Source of the DNA: Tautonia rosea
GTDB lineage: Bacteria > Planctomycetota > Planctomycetia > Isosphaerales > Isosphaeraceae
Assembly (NCBI RefSeq): GCF_012958305.1
Contig: NZ_JABBYO010000001.1
Span: 248,001 to 312,000 of the forward strand
Direction: 5' to 3'
DNA: 64,000 nucleotides
In this document: positions 28,335 to 37,944 of the stretch, piece by piece
Position numbering within the stretch: position 1 is the stretch's first letter
Layout: every line of letters begins with the position of its first letter
Position numbers and translations under genes: made by a program
Notes under the pieces: generated by a model
Told to the model about the DNA's origin: nothing
What the model saw: the letters and a program-made list of their open reading frames with translations, nothing else
Database searches by the model: none

Positions 28335-29498
28335 ATGCTTCGCTACCTGACGGCCGGTGAATCGCACGGCCCGGCCCTGACGGCCATCGTCGAAGGCTTC
28401 CCCTCGGGCATCACCCTTGACGCTGAGTTCATCAACATCGACCTCAAGCGCCGCCAGGGGGGCTACGGCCGAGGCAAGCGGCAGACCCTCGAAACCGACC
28501 GCGTCATCGTCGATTCCGGCACCTACCACGGCGTCACCACCGGCGGGCCGATTACTCTCCGCCTGATCAACAACGACGCGAAGCTCGAACGCCTCAAGGA
28601 GCCCACCGCCCCCCGAGGCGGCCACATCGACCTGGCCGGTTCCATCGCCTACCAGACCGGCATCCGTCAGGTTCTCGAACGGGCCAGTGCCCGCGAAACC
28701 GCCATGCGCGTCGCCGTCGGCGGCCTGGCCAAGCTCCTGCTCCGCGACCTCGGGATCGACGTCTTCGGCTACGTCCGCGAACTCGGCGGCATTGACGCCC
28801 CCCCCGTTTCCCTCGACCCCGCCCTCCGCGACGCCAGCCCCGTCTACTCCTGCAACCCCGAGATCGACCCCGGCATCGTCGCCGCCATCGACGCCGCCCG
28901 CGAGGCCGGCGACACCCTCGGCGGCGTCGTCGAGGCCGTCGTCACCGGCTGCCCGATCGGCCTCGGCTCCCACGCCCAGTGGGACCGCAAGCTCGACGCC
29001 CGCCTCGCCCTGGCCGTCATGAGCATCCAGGCCATCAAGGCCGTCGAGATCGGCCTCGGCGTCGAGGCCGCCCGCCGACCCGGCTCGAAGGTCATGGACC
29101 CGATCCGCTTCGAGCCCGAGCACGACCCCTCCGACCGCCGCTTCGGCTTCCGCCGCCCCACCAACAACGCCGGCGGCATCGAAGGCGGCACCACCAACGG
29201 CGAGCCGATCGTCGTCCGCGCCGCCAAGAAGCCCATCAGCACCCTCGCCGCCCGCGGCCCCTCGGTCAACATGGCCACCAAGGGGGAATCCCCCGCCAGC
29301 TACGAACGCTCCGACGTCTGCGCCGTCCCCGCCGCCAGCGTCATCCTCGAATCCGTCGTCGCCTTCGAGATCGCCTCCGCCGTCGCCGAGCGCTTCGTCG
29401 GCTCCAGCCTTGACGCCATCCGCGCCGCCATGAACGCCCTGCACGACCTCTCCCGCCGCCACCTCGATGAATACTGGTCGGCCGGGACCCGCTCGTAG
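28335..29498 (+). CDS. aroC: Chorismate synthase
   Basis: AroC forms chorismate from EPSP using reduced FMN, the last shared step of aromatic amino-acid synthesis. The 387-residue protein starts MLRYLTAGESHGP and has RRQGGYGRGKRQ near residue 36, the ERASARETAMRVAVG motif near 115 and the C-terminal GRRKP-like FRRPTNNAGGIEGG block, all family signatures. Reading frames extend 66 bases upstream but this ATG gives the invariant N-terminus. Codon use is unusually C-ending in the middle of the gene (28800-29400), which also creates a long open frame on the opposite strand. No other shikimate gene is nearby. Confidence 0.97.
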   Translation: MLRYLTAGESHGPALTAIVEGFPSGITLDAEFINIDLKRRQGGYGRGKRQTLETDRVIVDSGTYHGVTTGGPITLRLINNDAKLERLKEPTAPRGGHIDLAGSIAYQTGIRQVLERASARETAMRVAVGGLAKLLLRDLGIDVFGYVRELGGIDAPPVSLDPALRDASPVYSCNPEIDPGIVAAIDAAREAGDTLGGVVEAVVTGCPIGLGSHAQWDRKLDARLALAVMSIQAIKAVEIGLGVEAARRPGSKVMDPIRFEPEHDPSDRRFGFRRPTNNAGGIEGGTTNGEPIVVRAAKKPISTLAARGPSVNMATKGESPASYERSDVCAVPAASVILESVVAFEIASAVAERFVGSSLDAIRAAMNALHDLSRRHLDEYWSAGTRS

Positions 29499-29900
29499 GG
29501 TGCTGTCGAGTCCTCGAAGACGCACCATGCCGGCTTCACGTCAGGCCCGTTCTTGCGGGCTCGACACACCTAACGAGTCCTCGATTGTCGCCTCTATTGA
29601 ATGGATCACGAAGAGGTCGTGAGGACCACACCTCTCCGAGCAGCATGGCGAGGTGAATGAGACTTCTCGGGCGCCCCGGACCTCGTGCCTCGCCGCGTGA
29701 CCCGTAGGATCGCGATCGTCGTCCGGATCATCCGTGAAAAGAACTGTGTATACCCAAATGAAACCTGCGACATAATTCCCCTTGACAATGGGAAGGGAGT
29801 CGGCAAAGGTGACGATCCGAGGGTGGCGCTTCCGTGGTCATCGCCAGCGGTGAATCATCCTCGATCCGCAAGAGGGTTACTCGTTCTTGAGGAGACATCA
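29499..29900. other. Gene-free stretch after aroC
   Basis: 402 bases. A GCCCG/CGGGC hairpin (29545-29560) follows aroC. Farther on is a locally AT-richer segment (about 29740-29790) with a CATAAT at 29771 and a perfect TTGACA at 29782, but neither has a convincing partner element. No gene-like frame was found until the signal-peptide gene at 29901. Confidence 0.5.
29545..29560 (+). terminator. Weak hairpin after aroC
   Basis: GCCCG at 29545-29549 pairs with CGGGC at 29556-29560 around a six-base loop, 47 bases after the aroC stop. No T tract follows, so intrinsic termination is uncertain. Confidence 0.3.
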
Positions 29901-30433
29901 ATGTTGAAACTCATCGGTGTGGCCTTTCTCCTCGCGGTAGTCTTCGTCTCGTTGTGGGGGGGGTAATTGAGCAGACTCTTGAGTCTGCAGTCTCCGATCC
30001 GACGTACTGCATGCCCGCCGCGTCGATCGATGACATTGGCTTTTGGGTGAATTTAGATCTTGCTCGTGTGAGAATTGATTTCAAGTGTCCGAATCACACC
30101 CCCATCGCGGGGGGAGCCTGTACGTTTTGCGTTGTCACTGTGTTGGAGGTCTGGGACGAGGATTCGCAGACCTGGGTCGTACCCGATGACGCGCCCGACG
30201 ACCCCGATGATCCCGAGGAAGGCCCAGTAGCCTGGAGAACCGCGAGCGTCCCATGCGAAGCCATGCCCGGTATCGATAACGATAATGTTTATTTCGATAC
30301 TGAGATGCCCCCCAATCCCGGAGGGCGTTTATTCAAATACACGGCGACGATTTATGAAGGAAATTGCCCGGATCAGGGGCCATTGCCTCCATTTTGGATC
30401 GATCAGAAAAACAAGACGAGCCGTGTCTTTTGA
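29901..30433 (+). CDS. Cys-rich secreted protein, split by frameshift in a G8 run
   Basis: GAGGAG precedes an ATG that begins a clean signal peptide (MLKLIGVAFLLAVVFVSLWGG) but meets TAA after 21 codons. In the -1 frame the sequence stays open from 29954 to 30433 for about 157 more residues with at least six cysteines and an acidic DDAPDDPDDPEEG loop, the content expected of the mature secreted protein. The switch falls in eight consecutive G (29956-29963). A ninth G, or a ribosomal -1 slip on GGGGGGG, would fuse signal and mature part. No domain is recognised. Three readings are open: sequencing error, phase-variable switch, or programmed frameshift; a decayed gene is also possible. The next gene has a similar leader and may be a relative. 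Confidence 0.6.
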
Positions 30434-30519
30434 CCGCACATTCCTCGATCGGGATCATGCCTGCTGAGATCATCGGGATCTTGGTGAGCGTTCTGTACAC
30501 CGTCTCCGGAGATCAATCG

Positions 30520-31053
30520 ATGAAGATCAAACTCGCAATCAGCGTCCTCTTCGTCCTGGCGCTCGGCGGAGGGTTGCTGGCTTCGAGGAACGGTTCCGCC
30601 ACGTCGCCGAAGGATTTAGGCACTTACAAGCCTATGGAGCCGATGGAGGATGATCCGAATGCTGGCGGAATGCAAGTCGCGATCGGCAACGGCGTTGTGG
30701 TCGAATCCGTCAGGCGGGCGTTCCCGTCCGATCGCAACGGGAATCTTGAGGTTGCCGTCCAGTATCAGATCAAGTTGCCTGTGGGCTATGACCCGGGCGG
30801 GGAAATCTGTCGGCTCCGCGTCCAGTCGGTCGTGAGGCCGGGTTGCTGTGGTGGAGACTGGAAGCTCCTCGCCGACATCCCGCTCGAACCATTTGTAGTG
30901 GGCTCCGGGGAGCATCTAAATGACGTCGTGGTTGTGAAGGTTCCGCCCCCCCGCGCCGAACGTGGAAGCGTCCGCGCGGTCCTGGAAACGCTCCAGGCTG
31001 ACGGTGAGTGGAAAAGCGAGGCGGGAAAGACAATCTATGTCTATCCCCTCTGA
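30520..31053 (+). CDS. Small secreted protein, unknown
   Basis: The 177-residue protein starts MKIKLAISVLFVLALGGGLLASR, a signal peptide, and CCGGAG lies 9 bases before the ATG. The mature part is beta-rich with three cysteines (one in EICRLR, a pair in PGCCGGDW) and ends in IYVYPL. I recognise no family. The layout and upstream sequence resemble the preceding split gene, from which it is separated by 86 bases, and the two may be diverged tandem copies or partners in one secreted complex. A strong hairpin follows the stop. Confidence 0.7.
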   Translation: MKIKLAISVLFVLALGGGLLASRNGSATSPKDLGTYKPMEPMEDDPNAGGMQVAIGNGVVVESVRRAFPSDRNGNLEVAVQYQIKLPVGYDPGGEICRLRVQSVVRPGCCGGDWKLLADIPLEPFVVGSGEHLNDVVVVKVPPPRAERGSVRAVLETLQADGEWKSEAGKTIYVYPL

Positions 31054-31064
31054 CGTCGATTCCG

Positions 31065-31097
31065 GATGGCCCCGGTCGGTGAACCACCGGGGCCATC
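31065..31097 (+). terminator. Strong hairpin after the secreted-protein gene
   Basis: A perfect 12-base-pair stem, GATGGCCCCGGT at 31065-31076 with its complement at 31086-31097, closes on a nine-base loop 12 bases after the stop. No T tract follows. It lies between converging genes and could serve both. Confidence 0.55.
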
Positions 31098-31189
31098 TCA
31101 GAATCCCGGACGGAGGTTTTGCGACACCCAAAACAAACCGGCTGACTCGGCCAGCATTTACGGGTTCTCGCCGGAGTTTCCCGATGAAT

Positions 31190-31777
31190 TCACCCTGAGG
31201 CCGCTCCCTCGCGGTCGATCCTAAACGGCTCGTCGACCAGCCGCCGCAGGTGGTCGCGGATGTCCGCCGGCCAGTCGTCGATGAGCTGGTCGAAGCACTC
31301 CCGATCCCTGGCAAAGAGCGCCCGAGACGCCTCCTCGAACCCCGGCAGGTTCCCCGCCATCGACCACATGAACGCGCCTGCCGCCTCCAGGGCCCTCCGC
31401 TCCCGCTCGGCTTGTGGCTCCCGTTTCCGCGCCTCGTCCACCAGCCGACGCAGGGCGGCCGAGGCCCCGCTCGGCTGCCGTTCGAGCCATTCCCAGTGCC
31501 TCGGCAGCAGAGTGACCTCCCTCGCGACCACGCCGAGCTTCGGCCGCCCCGGCCCCTGTCGCTTCGCCCCGGAGGCGTCGGCCCGCTCCAGAACCTCCTC
31601 CGGTGTCCCCCGGAAGTCGAAATCGACCTGCTTGCCGGTCTGATCCTCGAAGATCAAGACCGGCTCCGGATCGCCCCCGTCCAGATACGCCTTCGTCTCA
31701 AGCAGCATCGTTTTCCGATCCGCCGTGGCAATCCGCCTGACTCCAGCAAACGCTGTGTACGTGCGTTCCTCGTCCAT
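31190..31777 (-). CDS. DUF2239 family protein
   Basis: The 195-residue protein matches the DUF2239 layout: YTAFAGVRRIA at residues 7-17, PVLIFEDQTGKQVDFDFRG near 39, a GRPKLGVVAREVTLLPRHWEWL block near 76 and a helical C-terminal half with RRLVDEARK and DQLIDDWPADIRDHLRRL. The GRPKLGV... segment recalls DNA- or nucleic-acid-contacting linkers, but the function of the family is unknown. No signal peptide or membrane helix is present. A good promoter candidate lies 50 bases upstream, so it is probably monocistronic. Confidence 0.85.
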   Translation of the reverse strand: MDEERTYTAFAGVRRIATADRKTMLLETKAYLDGGDPEPVLIFEDQTGKQVDFDFRGTPEEVLERADASGAKRQGPGRPKLGVVAREVTLLPRHWEWLERQPSGASAALRRLVDEARKREPQAERERRALEAAGAFMWSMAGNLPGFEEASRALFARDRECFDQLIDDWPADIRDHLRRLVDEPFRIDREGAASG

Positions 31778-31826
31778 CGTCCCGATCCTCGCCGAAGAAC
31801 ATCCGGGTTTTTCTCGAAGCTGCCGA

Positions 31827-31854
31827 ATAATATCCGGATCTTTTTCCTCGTCAA
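31827..31854 (-). promoter_or_regulatory. sigma70-like promoter candidate for the DUF2239 gene
   Basis: On the minus strand TTGACG (31854-31849), a 16-base spacer and TATTAT (31832-31827) match five of six consensus bases each, 50 bases upstream of the start codon, in a locally AT-rich patch. Direct repeats of CAATATTCCC flank the -35 element. Confidence 0.5.
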
Positions 31855-31903
31855 TATTCCCCGGGCAATATTCCCTGGATCGTTCTGGTTGCTGGCCAGC
31901 CGG

Positions 31904-31929
31904 GGGCTCCCGTCAGCCCTTGGGAGCCC
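31904..31929. other. Short inverted repeat
   Basis: GGGCTCCC at 31904-31911 and GGGAGCCC at 31922-31929 form a perfect eight-base-pair stem with a ten-base loop, upstream of the DUF2239 promoter. Its role is unclear. Confidence 0.4.
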
Positions 31930-32362
31930 GCGCTCGTGCAATCGGTTCACCCCTTGCCTAACCCAGCCCTCGCCTGATCGGTGGCCACCTGGGGAATTTG
32001 TGACTACGGCCCCCCGATTTCTCGATGATCTTGTCGAGGAACCCTCCCGATTCGATGACCGACCGGACCTGCTCTGCCCCGTTGTGAGCCACCCAACGAC
32101 CGGTCGCCATGCTCGCTGCCGTCCCCTGCCCTTGCTCGCTCCCTTCTCCGGGCTCGCTCCTGTTCCCGGCCCGCAGAACCTTGCGCGCATCGAATCCGAT
32201 CTCAGGCACGCTTCCGAATGAAACACACTCAAGCCCGAGCGTCGTTTCTCCAACGATCTCTCGGCGCGAAACGAACCCGATCCCGGACACCGAATCGACG
32301 AAACGAATTGAGGCAATTGCCGTAAACCTCAATCCCATTGTGAGAAGCATCGATTCCCCCAG

Positions 32363-32404
32363 GCGCACCGTCAGCGCACCCGACGGCGCACCGTCCGCGC
32401 ACCC
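32363..32404. repeat. Short tandem repeat, 23-bp period
   Basis: GCGCACCGTCAGCGCACCC at 32363-32381 recurs at 32386-32404 with one mismatch. A related core, CAGCGCACCGACGGCGC, recurs at 32533-32549. No gene overlaps. Confidence 0.6.
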
Positions 32405-32594
32405 AAAATCGCAACGCCTGCAACGACGTTCCGCCCGACCCAACCACACCGATCCCCATCGCCCGATTGCCGAAACGAACCGAACCATTGGCCTCAACCG
32501 TCAATCAGGAAACGAGATACGACTCGACCCCGCAGCGCACCGACGGCGCCTCGAGCCGCCCATCCGAACGCGCACCGACGCAGACCCTCATACC

Positions 32595-32768
32595 GCTTCC
32601 CGTCCCAATGGTTGGGCATCCTTTCCTCGATCTCCCGACAACTCCGGGTGCCCCGGGTTCCGCGCCAGCGGACCCCGGGCGGAGCCGCATGAGCCAGCCA
32701 CCCCCTGGCCTCGGATCCGCTGGCGCGGAACTCGGGGCACCCAGAGACCAGCCATTGGGACGGGAAGC
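32595..32768. repeat. Nested imperfect inverted repeat, 174 bp
   Basis: The outer arms, 32595-32611 and 32752-32768, are perfect 17-base complements. The inner arms, 32645-32672 and 32716-32743, match at 26 of 28 positions and contain TTCCGCGCCAGCGGA. The left side has 33 unpaired bases between outer and inner arms, the right only 8, and the apical loop is 43 bases. Either strand could fold into a long branched hairpin. It resembles a dispersed palindromic (REP/MITE-like) element, but copy number cannot be judged from one window. Confidence 0.65.
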
Positions 32769-33191
32769 AGCACGCGGCGGCGGTCAGACTCACCAAACAC
32801 GGCCAATTTCGGGCGTCGCCCGCCATGCCGGGACGACCCGCCCGCACGGCTTTCCGCCTTGGGGCGATCTGGGCACGATCTCCCAAAACGAATGGGTCTG
32901 ATCGACGTAACTCCTTTTCGGAGAACAGCAATTGCTCAGAAACCTTTGCGCTCCGACCAGCGCACCTCCAGCATGACACGACCCTCAACACTCCCAGAGG
33001 CTCACCATCCGGTACATCCGGCCGTTTCCCCTGAACGACGAGCGGCCCTCGACGCGACTGGCGATGCACTTCGAAAAAAGTCGATGAAGAATCGATCGCA
33101 TTCCAGAGACCGATCTGATACGCTCAACGGTTGTTTGATCGTCCCCCCAGAGGGCAACGAACCGCTCCCGACCCCTGCGAGGTGTTCGTCA

Positions 33192-35717
<2,526 letters not shown>

Positions 35718-35803
35718 CATCCCCGATTCCTGGCGGATCGGCCCCCAGTCGGTCCCGATCGGAATCCCCCCGACTCCTCCCCGCCGAGCCGAGAGGACGA
35801 CTC

Positions 35804-37267
35804 ATGCCCCGCCACTCTGAATCGCAGCCGAATCCGATCCCGCACCGGATCAACGCCTTGTCCCGCCGCGAGATGCTCCTCCGCGGCGGGGCCGGATTCG
35901 GGGCGTTGGGCCTGTCCTATCTGCTCGGCGGTCCCTCGGCCTCAGCCTTTGTCGACAGCCCGACCCTCCTGCCCGATGCCTCCGCCTGGAAGCGGCCCGA
36001 CGGCGCCAAGAGTGTCATCTTCCTCTTCATGGAAGGCGGCCCGAGCCAGATCGACACCTTTGACCCCAAGCCCGAGGTCAACCGCTTCGCCGGCCAGTCC
36101 CTGCCGTCGAGCATCAAGCGGGTCATCCTCCCCATGGGAGAGATGGAATCTCCTCTGCTCGCCTCACACCGCACGTGGTCGCGTCGAGGCGAGTGCGGCA
36201 TGTGGGTCTCCGACTGGCTGCCCCACATCGGCGAGTGTGCCGATGATCTGGTCGTCGTCCGCTCCTGCATCTCCGACGGCCTGAATCACGTCAACGGCGT
36301 CTGCCAGATGAACACCGGCTCGATCCGAGGGGGCCGCCCCTCACTCGGCAGTTGGGTGACCTACGGACTCGGAACCGAGAACGAGAACCTCCCCGCGTAC
36401 GTCGTTCTCCAGGACCACGAACGAGCCACCGTTGCGGGCGGGCCTCGCAACTGGGGGGCCGGCTTCATGCCCGCCGTCTACCAGGGGACCAAGCTCGCGT
36501 CCGGTAACGAGCCGATCCCCGACCTCCTTCCCCCCGACGGCATCGACGACGCTCGCCAGCGCCGCAAGCTCGCCTTGCTCGACCAGTTTAACCGCCACCA
36601 CGCCCTCGAACGTCCAGACCAGTCGGAACTCGACGCCCGGATCGCCTCCTACGAGCTTGCCTTCCGGATGCAGGCCGAGGCTCCCGAGGCGGTCGACATC
36701 GACTCCGAGTCCGAGGAAACGAAGCGTCTTTACGGCCTCGACCGCGAGGAAACCGCCACCTTCGGCCGGAACTGCCTGCTCGCCCGCCGCCTGGTCGAGC
36801 GGGGTGTCCGCTTCATCCAGCTCTACCACGGGGCCGGCAGCAAGTGGGACGCCCACACGGGCATCGAGAAGAACCACACCGAGAATTGCCGGTCGATGGA
36901 TTACCCCGTCGCCGGCCTGATCAAGGACCTTAAGCGCCGCGGGTTGCTCGACGAAACCCTCATCGTCTGGGGAGGCGAATTCGGCCGCACCCCCATGTCC
37001 GAGAAGGGGGACGGCCGCGACCACAACCCCTACGGCTTCACCATGTTCATGGCTGGGGCCGGTCTTCAGGGTGGGCGCGTCATCGGACAGACGGATGACT
37101 TCGGCCTGCACGCGATCGAGGACCGCATCCACGTCCACGACCTGCACGCCACGATCCTCCACCTGATGGGCCTCGACCCCGACCGCCTCGTCTTCCTCCA
37201 CAAGGGCCGCCCTGAACGGGCCACCCTCAACGAGGGGGTCGTGGCCGATCGCGTTGTATTTGGTTGA
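35804..37267 (+). CDS. Tat-exported DUF1501 protein (second copy)
   Basis: The 487-residue protein has a twin-arginine signal (LSRREMLLRGG near residue 20, then a Gly/Ala-rich hydrophobic core), FLFMEGGPSQIDTFDPKP near 72, the LLARRLVERGVRFIQLYHG segment in the middle and the metal-type C-terminal block WGGEFGRTPMSEKGDGRDHNP. It is the partner of the upstream DUF1549/DUF1553 gene, the standard planctomycete pair, and a paralogue of the minus-strand copy near 26 kb, though a different subtype by sequence. GAGAGGA precedes the ATG. Exported folded, it presumably acts in the periplasm on an unknown substrate. Confidence 0.92.
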   Translation: MPRHSESQPNPIPHRINALSRREMLLRGGAGFGALGLSYLLGGPSASAFVDSPTLLPDASAWKRPDGAKSVIFLFMEGGPSQIDTFDPKPEVNRFAGQSLPSSIKRVILPMGEMESPLLASHRTWSRRGECGMWVSDWLPHIGECADDLVVVRSCISDGLNHVNGVCQMNTGSIRGGRPSLGSWVTYGLGTENENLPAYVVLQDHERATVAGGPRNWGAGFMPAVYQGTKLASGNEPIPDLLPPDGIDDARQRRKLALLDQFNRHHALERPDQSELDARIASYELAFRMQAEAPEAVDIDSESEETKRLYGLDREETATFGRNCLLARRLVERGVRFIQLYHGAGSKWDAHTGIEKNHTENCRSMDYPVAGLIKDLKRRGLLDETLIVWGGEFGRTPMSEKGDGRDHNPYGFTMFMAGAGLQGGRVIGQTDDFGLHAIEDRIHVHDLHATILHLMGLDPDRLVFLHKGRPERATLNEGVVADRVVFG

Positions 37268-37358
37268 TGGGTTCGATCACGACCTCCTGCCACTGGACCG
37301 ACACCTCCTGGCCGGGCGACCGGGTCCCGATCCGCCGATCCCGCGACCGCGGCCTGCC

Positions 37359-37844
37359 ATGACTGACGTCGTGGTAAGGCTGCTCAATCGATCTGATGCT
37401 CCCCTCTTCGAGAAGGTCGCGGACGACGTCTTTGATGCAGAAATCCAGGCCGATCTCGTCCGGGAATTCCTCAATGATCCCCGTAGTCTGATGTCCGTGG
37501 CACTGCACTCGGGCGTCATCGTGGGCATGGCATCGGCCGTGATCTACGTCCACCCGGACAAGCCGCGTCAACTGTTCATCAACGAAGTTGGCGTGGCCCC
37601 GCCCTACCAGCGCCGAGGGGTGGGCAGACGGCTCGTCTCCGCGCTCCTCGATCGGGCTCGCGAGCTGGGCTGCTCGGAGGCCTGGGTGGCTACCGAGGTC
37701 GAGAATCACCCTCCTCGATCGCTCTACGAGGCACTCGGGGGCGTCGAAGATTCCCCTCCTGCGGTGCTCTACCTCTTTGATCTGACTCAAGAGGATCGAT
37801 CTGAGGAAGGTCCTTGTGAGGGAACAGGACCTGACGGCTCCTGA
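37359..37844 (+). CDS. GNAT-family N-acetyltransferase (AAC(3)-I-like)
   Basis: The 161-residue protein has the GNAT acetyl-CoA loop in VGVAPPYQRRGVGRRL (77-92; Q84-R85-R86-G87-V88-G89) and the preceding YVHPDKPRQLFINEVGV strand, a pattern shared with AAC(3)-I aminoglycoside acetyltransferases and their environmental relatives. The C-terminal EAWVATEVENHPPRSLYEALGG also fits. Whether it acts on aminoglycosides is not decidable here; many such homologues have other substrates. The ATG chosen gives a normal GNAT N-terminus, while an upstream in-frame codon would overlap the DUF1501 gene. Confidence 0.85.
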   Translation: MTDVVVRLLNRSDAPLFEKVADDVFDAEIQADLVREFLNDPRSLMSVALHSGVIVGMASAVIYVHPDKPRQLFINEVGVAPPYQRRGVGRRLVSALLDRARELGCSEAWVATEVENHPPRSLYEALGGVEDSPPAVLYLFDLTQEDRSEEGPCEGTGPDGS

Positions 37845-37886
37845 GCATTTGCTGATCGCGTCAGGCCAAAGTACACAGCACACAGA

Positions 37887-37913
37887 CCTCGCCGATCGCA
37901 AAGATCGGCGAGG
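37887..37913. terminator. Bidirectional hairpin terminator candidate
   Basis: A perfect 11-base-pair stem, CCTCGCCGATC at 37887-37897 and its complement at 37903-37913 around GCAAA, lies between the converging acetyltransferase and coiled-coil genes. T-richness on either side is modest. Confidence 0.55.
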
Positions 37914-37944
37914 CCTGTTGTGAATGCAGCGGTAGGACATCTCG

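Larger units (their letters stand above)
31778..33191. other. 1.4-kb gene-free, repeat-bearing region
   Basis: No convincing gene lies here. Long open frames on both strands are arginine-rich or low-complexity and carry no ribosome-binding site, signal peptide or known motif. It contains the DUF2239 promoter candidate, a GGGCTCCC/GGGAGCCC hairpin (31904-31929), two short direct-repeat systems (32363-32404; and CAGCGCACC(C)GACGGCGC at 32372-32389 and 32533-32549) and a nested 174-bp inverted repeat (32595-32768), all listed separately. The composition suggests old repeat elements or structured RNA rather than protein. Confidence 0.6.

Noticed and set aside
28287-29528. 413-codon open frame on the minus strand
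   Set aside because: It is the shadow of aroC, produced by its C-ending codons; the product is low-complexity Gly/Ala/Asp.
29782-29787. Perfect TTGACA box as a promoter for the secreted genes
   Set aside because: No acceptable -10 element lies 16-18 bases downstream (AAAGGT with 17).
31958-33069. Two minus-strand frames (179 and 191 codons) in the repeat region
   Set aside because: They share a faintly similar RRCxFGxA stretch, but this follows from the DNA repeats; there is no ribosome site or known motif.
32109-33191. 361-codon N-terminal extension of the DUF1549/DUF1553 frame
   Set aside because: The extension is Arg/Pro-rich, runs through the inverted repeat and would bury the signal peptide that starts at 33192.
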